Both the position numbers and the translations under genes were made by a program. This document shows, piece by piece, positions 1-7,371 of a DNA stretch of 64,000 bases. Each line of letters opens with the position of its first letter. Within the stretch, counting starts at the first letter, position 1. Source of the stretch: Gemmatimonadaceae bacterium (GTDB lineage: Bacteria; Gemmatimonadota; Gemmatimonadetes; Gemmatimonadales; Gemmatimonadaceae); assembly GCA_019186945.1 (NCBI GenBank), contig JABAQJ010000002.1:337897-401896 (forward strand), given 5' to 3'. The notes under the pieces are model-generated. The model did no database searches, was not told the DNA's origin, and saw nothing but the letters and a program-made list of their open reading frames with translations.

Positions 1-183
1 CCAGGCATTTGTGAGATTCGCGCCGGCGGCGAACAGATCCGGCTGTGCGGCGATGAAACGCGGCGGCACGCTCTGGGCGGCCGCAGCTTTCCGGTTGGGC
101 GATACGCTCTGTGTGCGCGACACCGACGGGCCAGCGAGGAGCGCGACGGTCACGGACGCGGCGGCAAGAATCGATCGACGCAT
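1..183 (-). CDS. Secreted protein, N-terminal fragment (possible FG-GAP/VCBS-type)
   Basis: This is the first 61 codons of a minus-strand gene that runs off the left edge. The ATG is at 183-181. The product begins with a classical signal peptide: MRRS, then a hydrophobic Ala/Val/Leu stretch ending near residue 22. A Ser/Ala/Pro linker follows, and then PDLFAAGANLTNAW. In secreted CRTAC1/FG-GAP-type proteins a similar 'elfa.gg.ltna' string comes just before the first Asp-rich beta-propeller repeat, so that family is my best guess. The diagnostic Asp repeats would lie outside the window. No clear Shine-Dalgarno sequence precedes the start. That it is a secreted protein is fairly safe; the family is tentative. 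Confidence 0.45.
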   Translation of the reverse strand, partial: MRRSILAAASVTVALLAGPSVSRTQSVSPNRKAAAAQSVPPRFIAAQPDLFAAGANLTNAW

Positions 184-379
184 TGGAACGGGGCGTTGAG
201 GTCAGCGTCAGACGCCGCGCGTCCGCGGCAGGAACAAGGAAGTTAGGCGCCCGCCCCGATCGTGACGAGAACGACAGGAACTCCGGAAAGCTCGTCGTCA
301 CGCTGTGGTACCCTTCCGGAGCCCCGATCGCTCAGGGAAGTTTCTGCTGACCCAGCGCCTCCCAGACCAACCCACTGCC

Positions 380-1966
380 ATGACCGTTGTAGCCGGCGTT
401 GACTTCGGCACCGAGAGTGTCCGCGTTTCACTCGTCGATGCCCAAGCCGGCGTCATCGGCGCCGGCGTCAGCGAGTTCGACGTCCGTCGCGACCCATCGA
501 ATCCCGACTTCGCTACTCAGTCGCACAACGCGCATATGCTCGCCCTCGTCGACGCTACCCGGCAGGCGCTCGACAGCGCGCGTTTGCCCGGGAACGCCGT
601 GCGGGCGATGGCGATCGACACCACTGGCTCGACGGTGGTCGTCGTCGGTCCCGGCCTGGAACCGTTGGGCGACTACTACCTGTGGTGCGACCACCGTGCC
701 CGCGACGAGGCAGCCCGCATCACCGCCGTCGCGCACGAGATGAAGCTGCCGGCAATCGAACGCTGCGGAGGCACCTACTCCTCGGAGTGGGGGTTTGCCA
801 AGCTTCTGCATTGGCTTCGCCACAACCCCGGCCAGCGCCATCGTGCCGTCGCCGCGCTCGAGCATTGCGACATGGCCGCTGCGATGCTCTGCGGCATTTC
901 GGACCCGGCCCAGCTGCCGCGTTCTGTATGCGCCATGGGCCACAAGTGGCTCTGGAACGCGGATCTTGGCGGACTGCCGCCGAAAGAGTTCCTCAGTGCT
1001 GTCGACCCACTGCTGAGCGACTCGGCCAGCTTGCTTCGCGGGCGCTATGGTACTTCCAACCACCATGCCGGCACGCTCACGGCCGAGTGGGCGGCACGAC
1101 TTGGCCTGACGGCGGGAATCCCCATTCCCATCGGCGGACTGGACGCGCACTGGGATGCGATAGGCGCGGGCATCGGCGACGGTGACATAGTGAACGTCGT
1201 CGGAACCAGCACGTGCATCATGGCAATTGCGGAGAACGCCGGCTGGGTACCGGGTGTCTGCGGTGTCGTGGATGGGTCGATCCATCCGCATCGGCGAGGC
1301 ATCGAGGCAGGTCTCTCCGCGACGGGAGATCTGTTTACGGCCATAGCTCGCCGGGGCGGCGCGACGCTCGCCGAGCTCACGCGCATGATCGAATCCTGTC
1401 GCGCCGGTCAGAGCGGGCTCCTGCGTCTGGCGTGGGACAACGGAGACCGCACGGTGCTGGTCAACCCGCATCTCGGTGGCGTCACGCTTGGCTGGAACCT
1501 GCGACACACCGCCGCCGATGAGCTGTTCGCTGCGATCGAGGGCACGGCGTTCCACACGCGTATCATCCTCGAGCGCATGAACGAGCACGGGGTACCGATC
1601 GAGCGTGTCATCCAGGCGGGCGGCATTCCCCAGAAGAACGAGACCCTGAATCGCGTCTACGCAAACGTCCTTGGCAAACCGCTGCTCGTCCCCGAACGCC
1701 CCATTACGAGCCTCGGATCCGCCATCTTCGCGTTTCTTGCCGCGGGTGTCTTTCGTTCGGTCGAGTCGGCGCAAGCTGCCCTCTGCCCCCCGTTTCGCAC
1801 AGTGGCACCGGATCCCGTTGAACATGCCACGTACGAACGACTGTACCCGCTATTTCGGACGCTATACTTTGCGCTCGGCGTCCCGGACTCATCGGGGGTA
1901 GCCCTTGGCCATCTGCTGCCCGAGCTTCAGGCCTTGGCACGTGCCAAAGTTGCATCCGGAGCCTGA
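380..1966 (+). CDS. araB: L-ribulokinase (FGGY carbohydrate kinase)
   Basis: This 528-aa FGGY kinase should phosphorylate L-ribulose to L-ribulose 5-phosphate with ATP in the cytoplasm. The N-terminal phosphate loop is GVDFGTESVR. Motifs shared with E. coli AraB but not with generic xylulokinases follow in order: DTTGST (about 78-83), GGTYSSEW (about 132), an EHCDM segment, AMGHKWLW followed by GGLPPKEF, VVGTSTC and the VCGVVDGSI block. A C-terminal AGGIPQKN replaces the AraB GGIARKN. Length is close to the usual 530-560 aa. I chose the ATG at 380 because the FGGY domain begins directly after it; an upstream in-frame ATG at 305 would add a tail of no family resemblance. No other arabinose genes are in the window. 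Confidence 0.9.
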   Translation: MTVVAGVDFGTESVRVSLVDAQAGVIGAGVSEFDVRRDPSNPDFATQSHNAHMLALVDATRQALDSARLPGNAVRAMAIDTTGSTVVVVGPGLEPLGDYYLWCDHRARDEAARITAVAHEMKLPAIERCGGTYSSEWGFAKLLHWLRHNPGQRHRAVAALEHCDMAAAMLCGISDPAQLPRSVCAMGHKWLWNADLGGLPPKEFLSAVDPLLSDSASLLRGRYGTSNHHAGTLTAEWAARLGLTAGIPIPIGGLDAHWDAIGAGIGDGDIVNVVGTSTCIMAIAENAGWVPGVCGVVDGSIHPHRRGIEAGLSATGDLFTAIARRGGATLAELTRMIESCRAGQSGLLRLAWDNGDRTVLVNPHLGGVTLGWNLRHTAADELFAAIEGTAFHTRIILERMNEHGVPIERVIQAGGIPQKNETLNRVYANVLGKPLLVPERPITSLGSAIFAFLAAGVFRSVESAQAALCPPFRTVAPDPVEHATYERLYPLFRTLYFALGVPDSSGVALGHLLPELQALARAKVASGA

Positions 1967-2224
1967 CGGCAACCCGGCCAGCGCTCAGGCCCCTTCGGCG
2001 TTTGACTTCGGGGGCAGGTGGCACTACTTTCTGGTGTCGCGAATCCGGGAGATGCGCGACCCTGATCAGACGCGGGGCCAACGCAGCTGCGCTGGCCTCG
2101 TCGCATTTTCGGGAGAACGCTGGCGGTAGCTGGCGACAACCCGCGTGGGGGTTCCACGAAAACATCATGTCGTCGGCACGTACGGATATCCGGACTCCGA
2201 CTACACCACACTGAAGGAGCAGGT
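1967..2224 (+). promoter_or_regulatory. Leader/intergenic region before the cold-shock gene
   Basis: About 258 bases separate araB from the cold-shock gene and contain no convincing ORF. Cold-shock genes often have long structured 5' leaders that act as thermosensors, and part of this gap may serve that role. I see a good ribosome binding site (AAGGAG at about 2214-2219, just upstream of the ATG at 2225) but no unambiguous promoter hexamers. Confidence 0.3.
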
Positions 2225-2437
2225 ATGCGTACGACCGGTACCGTGAAGTGGTTCAATGACGCGAAGGGCTTCGGCTTTGTCACGCCGGAAGGTGGACAGA
2301 AGGATTGCTTCGTGCATCACTCGGCGATTCAGGGAAGCGGTTTCAAGTCGCTTCAGGAAGGCGAGCGCGTCGAGTTCGACATCGTGCAGGGGCAGAAGGG
2401 CCCGGCTGCCGAGAACGTCGTCAAGCTTGGTCGCTAA
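2225..2437 (+). CDS. Cold-shock domain protein
   Basis: This 70-aa protein is a complete single cold-shock domain, an OB-fold that binds single-stranded RNA/DNA and melts RNA secondary structure. The start [19 protein letters not shown] contains the conserved KWFN and RNP1 (KGFGFV). RNP2 is CFVHHS, with Cys in place of the usual Val or Ile. Length and basic/aromatic pattern match the CspA family exactly. A strong Shine-Dalgarno sequence precedes the ATG. The next gene encodes ribosomal protein bS21, a csp-rpsU neighbourhood that recurs in bacteria and links the pair to translation under cold or stress. A GC-rich hairpin lies between the two genes. Confidence 0.95.
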   Translation: MRTTGTVKWFNDAKGFGFVTPEGGQKDCFVHHSAIQGSGFKSLQEGERVEFDIVQGQKGPAAENVVKLGR

Positions 2438-2461
2438 AGCCAAGGGATGATTGAACCGAGA

Positions 2462-2493
2462 GGGCCGGCTCACGAGAAAGCGAGCCGGCCCTT
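2462..2493 (+). terminator. Hairpin terminator/attenuator between csp and rpsU
   Basis: A perfect 10-bp stem, GGGCCGGCTC (2462-2471) with GAGCCGGCCC (2482-2491), encloses a 10-base loop and is followed by only two T residues. It may end most csp transcripts and let part of the transcription through to rpsU. The weak T-tract makes complete termination uncertain. Confidence 0.55.
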
Positions 2494-2535
2494 GGTGTCT
2501 CACCGGCGGCAGCGCCGCCACATTACGGAGATTGC

Positions 2536-2733
2536 ATGATCGACATCAAGTTGGCCGAAGGAGACAGCGTCGAGCGCGCGCTCAAGGCGCTCAAGAAACA
2601 GGTACTTCGCTCCGGACTACTCAAGGAACTGCGACGTCGGCGTCACTATGTGAAGCCGAGCGAAGCCCGCCAGCTAAAAGCAGCCGCTGCCCGCCGTCGC
2701 TCACGGTCGGCCACACGACGCTCCAGCAGCTGA
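2536..2733 (+). CDS. rpsU: 30S ribosomal protein bS21
   Basis: This 65-aa, very basic protein matches bS21 of the small ribosomal subunit, which helps mRNA base-pair with the 3' end of 16S rRNA at initiation. Family signatures are the start MIDIKLAEGDSVERALK, the central KKQV.RSG..KELRRRRHY block and a Lys/Arg/Ala-rich tail. A GGAG ribosome binding site lies 6-10 bases upstream. The gene follows the cold-shock gene by about 100 bases, across the hairpin at 2462-2493. Size and composition are normal for the family. Confidence 0.93.
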   Translation: MIDIKLAEGDSVERALKALKKQVLRSGLLKELRRRRHYVKPSEARQLKAAAARRRSRSATRRSSS

Positions 2734-2848
2734 TACACGTGGCGGGCCTGACCCGATCAGGAATGGGTTGGCTCGTGCCTCGAACCGTCCCCGGTATCAC
2801 GCGCGAGTGCAGCCTGAGTCGATCGTACGTCTTGCGAAGCCTCGATCC

Positions 2849-3796
2849 ATGACGTCCTCCCCGAGGCTTCCGATGCGACTCCTGGTGACGGCGCTCCTCG
2901 CGATCGCGTCTGCCTGCTCGACCGGCGGACCCCGCACGGTGCCTGCAGCACCGGAACCGGCCGTGCCGCAGCGAATCGTTCAGTCCGCGACCGCGCAGGC
3001 GATCTCGCTGGATGCACTGGCCCTCGCGGCCTCCCGCGCCGACGTAGTGTTCTTCGGCGAGCAGCACACGGACCCAGAGACGCATCGCGTCGAGTTTGAG
3101 CTGCTCGAGGCAATCGAACGGCACCGTGCCGTGGTGCTGTCGCTCGAGATGTTCGAGCGCGACGTGCAGGCGATTTTGGACGACTATCTCGCCGGCCGTA
3201 TTCCCGAAGCGGACTTCCTCGCTCGGAGCCGGCCCTGGCCTCGTTACGCGACCGACTACCGGCGTCTGGTGGAGCTGGCGAAGACCCGCGGTTGGCCGGT
3301 GATCGCCGCCAACGTTCCCAGACCAGTGGCGTCGGCGGTCGGAAGGCGCGGACTCGCCGCCCTCGATTCTCTCCCCTCGGTCGAGCGCGGCGTTGCCGCC
3401 ACCGACATCCTGTGTCCTGACGATGACTACCGGCGACGTTTCATGGACGAAATGAAGGGGCACTCGTCAGGCTCGGCGGCGCCAGCAGCCGGCGACACCC
3501 TCCCGACGGCCGTCGCCGAGCGGTTCTACTTCGCGCAGTGCGTCAAGGACGAGACGATGGGCGAGTCGATCGCGCAGGCACGGTTGCACCACGGCCGCGA
3601 CGCGGTGGTGGTGCACTACGATGGAGCATTTCACAGCGACTTCGGCGCCGGAACCGTCGAACGCGTGCGGCGCCGCGCTCCCTCGGCCCGGACGCTCGTC
3701 ATCACCGCCATTCCCGTCGCGGATCCGAGCGCAGCCGTCGTTTCCGATCCGAAGCGTGCCGACTACGTGATCTTCACGAAGGCGCCGCCGCGTTAG
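2849..3796 (+). CDS. ChaN-family (haem-binding, DUF399) lipoprotein
   Basis: The product is about 315 aa. It begins with a lipoprotein signal peptide: MRLLVTALLAIASAC with lipobox ASAC, followed by a Thr/Pro/Ala-rich tether. The mature domain opens with ADVVFFGEQHTDPETHR, continues with the VVLSLEMFERDVQ strand and has a central SRPWPRYATDYRRLVELA block. These features define the ChaN/Tiki-like superfamily, whose studied member (Campylobacter ChaN) binds haem at the outer membrane. A late VVVHYDGAFHSDFGAG segment fits the second half of the fold. The ATG at 2849 was chosen because the signal peptide begins here; an in-frame ATG at 2873 is an alternative. The stop TAG lies inside a CGTTAGG motif. 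The haem role is inferred from family only. Confidence 0.75.
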   Translation: MTSSPRLPMRLLVTALLAIASACSTGGPRTVPAAPEPAVPQRIVQSATAQAISLDALALAASRADVVFFGEQHTDPETHRVEFELLEAIERHRAVVLSLEMFERDVQAILDDYLAGRIPEADFLARSRPWPRYATDYRRLVELAKTRGWPVIAANVPRPVASAVGRRGLAALDSLPSVERGVAATDILCPDDDYRRRFMDEMKGHSSGSAAPAAGDTLPTAVAERFYFAQCVKDETMGESIAQARLHHGRDAVVVHYDGAFHSDFGAGTVERVRRRAPSARTLVITAIPVADPSAAVVSDPKRADYVIFTKAPPR

Positions 3797-3876
3797 GTAC
3801 TGACCGCTCACCTGGATCGCGATCACTCGCGCTCGCCAGGCAGCAATCCGTCGCTCCCGTGCACGTACAGGCCTGC

Positions 3877-4557
3877 TTACATCTCCCGTACACCCGCGCG
3901 CTCGGGGATCCGGATCGGTTCGGCCGGGCCCTGACCGGCGGGGAGCGACGCCAGACCGTTGGCCTCGGCCAACAGACGCGTCGCATAGCGCTGGTTCTCG
4001 GCCACCCGCTCGACTTCGAGCGCGATCGTGTCGATTGCCTGTTCGATCCGCTCCATGCGTCGCTCGGCGTCAGCGTCCTTCGGCGGCACACGCACCGTGG
4101 CGCGCTTCCACATCAGGCGAGCGAACGCCAGCGTTAACGGGAACAGGACGAATATCGTGAACGCGCCGGCAAGTTGCGTGAAGTTCCGTTCTTCGAGCCC
4201 CATGATTCGTGCAGGGGGTTCGGTCGAAGTCACCAGTTCCCGAGGTGCGTTCGACAATTCCCGGCCCGTTGCAGCAATATCCGTCTCCAGTTGCACGATC
4301 CGGTTGTCGAGTACCTCGATTCGGGCCAGCAGTCCCTGCCTTGCATCGCCTTCCGTGCCCTTGAGCTCCTTCGCCAGGTTTTCCCTGCGCTCGGCCGCCG
4401 ATGTGAGCTGGCGGGACAGTTCGGCTCGCTGTTCTCGCAGTGCGGTGACGTCGCGTGCCGAGAGAACGCGAGTCGTCTGGCCAGGAACCTGGGGCGCAAC
4501 GGGTAGCCCGGGAGGCGACGGCGGCTGTTCGGCGGTAACCACGGTTTGAGCGCTCAT
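3877..4557 (-). CDS. Hypothetical coiled-coil protein with one membrane segment
   Basis: I do not recognise a named family in this 226-aa product. It has a Pro-rich N-terminus (residues 1-30). A long heptad-like coiled coil follows (about 34-105), rich in Leu, Glu, Arg and Gln. One transmembrane helix spans about 130-150 (LAGAFTIFVLFPLTLAFARLMW). A second charged helix (about 165-200) has MERIEQAIDTIALEVERVAENQRY. The layout suggests an inner-membrane scaffold or partner protein. It converges on the ChaN-like gene with an 80-base gap and has no operon partner. The ATG at 4557 gives the full Pro-rich start; no strong ribosome binding site is visible. Confidence 0.6.
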   Translation of the reverse strand: MSAQTVVTAEQPPSPPGLPVAPQVPGQTTRVLSARDVTALREQRAELSRQLTSAAERRENLAKELKGTEGDARQGLLARIEVLDNRIVQLETDIAATGRELSNAPRELVTSTEPPARIMGLEERNFTQLAGAFTIFVLFPLTLAFARLMWKRATVRVPPKDADAERRMERIEQAIDTIALEVERVAENQRYATRLLAEANGLASLPAGQGPAEPIRIPERAGVREM

Positions 4558-5211
4558 GCCGGGAATACGGTAATGAGCCGGCGAAGGTTACGCCATTTTC
4601 GGAGCCGCAAGAAAGCTCCGAACCGCTAGCGGTTGGCGCAAAGGCTGTTGCACCCAGACAGTGCGCTTCGCTCCATTCGCACAGCAACACAGGCAGGGAT
4701 CCTGAACGCGCTCCGCAACAAAGAAGGAGCGATGGCCTCGACGCGCCGTGTCAGGTTGCATGCGCTGGGTCCGCGTGGTGTGTCGTCTGCTCCCGGTAAG
4801 CGGAGCCGCCGGACACGTTGGGAGTCCGGTCCGCCAGGCGGCGGGTGACTGATGATACAATCGCGATTCGCCAGGCAGCAGATCGGGATTCTGTGTGTGC
4901 GGGCGCGGGGAGAACCTGATGGCCGCGCAGTGAAGCACCTGTGGAAGTTCGTGAAGGTGCGGTAGCGCGGCCCGTGAACGAGCACGCCACGGGTGCAGAC
5001 GTCGGTCGCGCTTGCCAATCTCCATTTCTCGTGCGACCCCCGTTAGGCGCCTCCACCGGCGACCTGCCCACGGTTGACGTCGCCGGCGAAGGTCTGATGC
5101 CCCAACGCCGCCTTCGGATTCGGACGCGGCTGCATTCGTTGGGGACCTCGGAGCCGCTCGACTGGTCCGATGCCACGAACGAACTACGCGGAGACGAAGA
5201 TCACGAGTGTG
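4558..5211. other. Non-coding stretch upstream of tRNA-Ile terminator
   Basis: About 650 bases lie between the coiled-coil gene and the tRNA-Ile terminator. Six-frame reading gives only overlapping, low-quality ORFs with no recognisable motif and atypical residue composition. One copy of the dispersed CGTTAGG motif lies at 5041-5047 in its extended form CGTTAGGCGCC. I see no RNA gene, repeat array or convincing small ORF here. Confidence 0.4.
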
Positions 5212-5244
5212 AAAACCCCGCTCGGACGGCAAGTCCAAGCGGGG
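5212..5244 (-). terminator. Rho-independent terminator of tRNA-Ile
   Basis: Read on the minus strand, the stem CCCCGCT/AGCGGGG (5238-5244 with 5216-5222) continues into an inner GGAC/GTCC pairing and is followed by TTTT (5215-5212). It lies about 18 bases past the 3' end of the tRNA-Ile gene, so it very probably ends that transcript. Confidence 0.8.
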
Positions 5245-5261
5245 CGGTCAATATGACTCAG

Positions 5262-5335
<74 letters not shown>

Positions 5336-5578
5336 CTCGCGAGCCGATCAACCTAACCAGCCCGGACCCTCGGATGCAATGTGCGACTGCCGCACGGACG
5401 CGACACGCATGAGGGATCTGTACCGCCACAGTAGCGGGCCAGTACATTCTCTGACGCCGGTCTCGCAGGTTGACGCCAGCGTTGCACCACGAACCCACGC
5501 CGGGCGCATGACTTGCAAACGTGCGTCCGGATCGGTCGTCCTATTCTCACGAACTGACGTTTCACGAGGGCTGGGCCT
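5336..5578. promoter_or_regulatory. Divergent intergenic region (tRNA-Ile / FHA gene)
   Basis: This gap should hold the tRNA-Ile promoter on the minus strand. About 20 bases upstream of the tRNA I find TTGCAT, a 17-base spacer and TTAGGT (or TAGGTT at 18). This is a plausible but imperfect sigma-70-like pair. Nothing else is recognisable. Confidence 0.25.
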
Positions 5579-5623
5579 ATTCAATTCGTCGTCGCTGGGG
5601 TCATCGCACTTCTAGTCGTCGCA

Positions 5624-6331
5624 ATGGCGATCCTTTTCGGTTCGGTTCTGCCGAAGCGGCGGCGCGCGCGCGCGCGCACGGGTCAGGTCGAACTCATCCC
5701 GTTTGGCACCCCGAACGCTGCCATTCCGCCGCGTCCAATCCTCCAGCGCCAGGCTGCGCCCACACCGCCGATGTCACCCAGGGTGGTCGAGCAGCCGCCG
5801 CTCCAGAACACTGGCGTGCTCGTCTCGGAGGCGCAGATGGCGGTGGCTCAGCCGGCGCCCCCACTTCCCATGCGAACGGAGTATCCACCGCTGCGCCTGG
5901 AAGTCGGGGGGGGTATTGATGCCGGCATCGCAGTGCCCGATTTCCGATCCTCGACACTGCGCGTTCAGCCAACGCCAATGCTCGACGGCACCCTCCAGTT
6001 CCTGCCGGGCCGTTTCGAAATCATCGAGGGTTCCGACAGCGGCCAAGAGGTTCGCTTCGTCAAGACGCCTGGCCCGGACGGAACCTCGATCACGTTCGGT
6101 CGCTCGGATGGCCCCACTTACCGGCACGTCACGCTCAACGCCGCCACGGTCTCCCGCCAACACGCCCGGATAGTCCAGGAAGGACGGGATTGGCGCCTTT
6201 TCAACCTGTCCAAGACCAACCCGGTGGTCATCAACGGGCGTGCCATGGACGGCGAAGGGGACTCCAGCCTCCTGAACGACGGCGACCGCGTGGAAATGGG
6301 CGAAGTCGTCTTCCGGTATCACGCCCACTGA
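5624..6331 (+). CDS. Membrane-anchored FHA-domain protein (first of a tandem pair)
   Basis: The product has an N-terminal hydrophobic anchor, a KRRRARAR stop-transfer, a Pro-rich linker of about 100 aa and a C-terminal FHA domain (about residues 115-232). The FHA core is visible: ITFGRSDGP, VSRQHARI and a LSKTNPVVING segment, so it should bind phospho-threonine on partner proteins at the inner face of the membrane. The next gene is a clear paralogue with the same layout and a Ser/Thr kinase follows, so both are likely readers of that kinase. The start is doubtful: the reading frame stays open and hydrophobic (QFVVAGVIALLVV) upstream of the ATG to about 5558. The true N-terminus may therefore use a rare codon such as ATT at 5579. 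Confidence 0.8.
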   Translation: MAILFGSVLPKRRRARARTGQVELIPFGTPNAAIPPRPILQRQAAPTPPMSPRVVEQPPLQNTGVLVSEAQMAVAQPAPPLPMRTEYPPLRLEVGGGIDAGIAVPDFRSSTLRVQPTPMLDGTLQFLPGRFEIIEGSDSGQEVRFVKTPGPDGTSITFGRSDGPTYRHVTLNAATVSRQHARIVQEGRDWRLFNLSKTNPVVINGRAMDGEGDSSLLNDGDRVEMGEVVFRYHAH

Positions 6332-6581
6332 CCCGCAGTAGCCACCGCAAACCGATGCGCAGTCGCAGGTTCAGCATGCGCCGCCGCTTTCTATCGTCGC
6401 GGCGCTGGCTCTGGCGTGTGCGGACGTAAGACACGACATTGACGCAGTAGTCTTTTCAACGCGGAGCGGTCGCGCGCCTGTCCGGGCTCCGACGCTCCGC
6501 TCGTTGTCGGGGTCGACGGGCGAAAGGCAGACCGGTTGGTCGGCTCTTGCGCGCGGTTCCGATGCGGAGAATCGGCGAGGA

Positions 6582-7334
6582 ATGGGAGTAAGCCTCACGA
6601 TCATCGGCATCATAGCTGGCGTACTGTTCGCGACGGCGGTTGCCATCGTGATCGGGCTACGGGTGCACCGCCAGCGCCGAGACCACGACCTGGCGCATCA
6701 CGCCCTGCCGCAACTGGTCATGCCTGTGACCTCCAGCACAGCGGCACGGCCCCGCTTGGCACATAACGTTTCGTCGGTCCGCTCGTCGCCCCGCTCTGTG
6801 TCGGTGGTCACGCCGGAATCGCACTTCCAGGATCCCACCGCCACCGACGATATCGATGAAGACCTGCTGCTTCTGGTCGACGACGACCGGAATGAATCGC
6901 CGACCCCGACCATTCCAGTGGAGGCGGCTGCGCGCGCCCCACTTCTGGTCGAAGGGACGTCACTTCGCTACTACCAGCAGGCAGAAGAAGGAACCCTTGA
7001 GTTCCTACCCGGACGATTGGACGTCATCGGCGGAGCCGATCGAGGGCAGGAAATCCACTTTGTCCGACCATCGGACGACGAACTGCCGTCAGTCACGTTC
7101 GGACGCATCGAGGGACCGCCTCATCGTCACGTGCAGCTTCTCGATCGCACGGTGAGCCGCCAGCACGCCCGACTCACCTACGCGGAGAATCGCTGGCATC
7201 TCACGAACCTCTCGCGCACGAATCCCGTGTTGTTGAACGGCGCCGCGCTTCCCAACGACGGCCCGGCGATGACCCTCGTGTCCGGTGACCGGATCGAGAT
7301 GGGCGCCGTGGTCTTCGTGTTCCAGGAGCGGTAG
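6582..7334 (+). CDS. Membrane-anchored FHA-domain protein (second of a tandem pair)
   Basis: The 250-aa product begins MGVSLTIIGIIAGVLF, a single transmembrane helix (about 4-28), then a basic stop-transfer (HRQRRDHD). A low-complexity linker holds an acidic patch (DDIDEDLLLLVDDD, about residues 84-97). The C-terminal FHA domain (about 125-248) has VTFGRIEGP, VSRQHARL and LSRTNPVLLNG. It matches the preceding FHA protein along the whole domain, including the lead-in GTLEFLPGR, so the two arose by tandem duplication. The ATG at 6582 puts the helix at the N-terminus; an in-frame ATG at 6504 would add 26 unremarkable residues. The kinase gene starts 37 bases after this stop, which points to shared transcription and a kinase-reader role. 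Confidence 0.83.
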   Translation: MGVSLTIIGIIAGVLFATAVAIVIGLRVHRQRRDHDLAHHALPQLVMPVTSSTAARPRLAHNVSSVRSSPRSVSVVTPESHFQDPTATDDIDEDLLLLVDDDRNESPTPTIPVEAAARAPLLVEGTSLRYYQQAEEGTLEFLPGRLDVIGGADRGQEIHFVRPSDDELPSVTFGRIEGPPHRHVQLLDRTVSRQHARLTYAENRWHLTNLSRTNPVLLNGAALPNDGPAMTLVSGDRIEMGAVVFVFQER

Positions 7335-7371
7335 TCACTATGCCGCGCTACATACTTTCTGGCGAGTACCG

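Noticed and set aside
428-1825. Minus-strand 465-aa open frame opposite araB
   Set aside because: AraB motifs on the plus strand are conclusive; the reverse frame has no recognisable content.
3820-4880. Similar strings CGCCAGGCAGCA near 3836 and 4870
   Set aside because: They match over about 12 bases only, with no flanking symmetry or target duplication. Chance is likely.
6461-6500. Hairpin GCGGAGCG/CGCTCCGC between the two FHA genes
   Set aside because: The stem is 8 bp with a 24-base loop and no T-tract. It is too weak to call a terminator.
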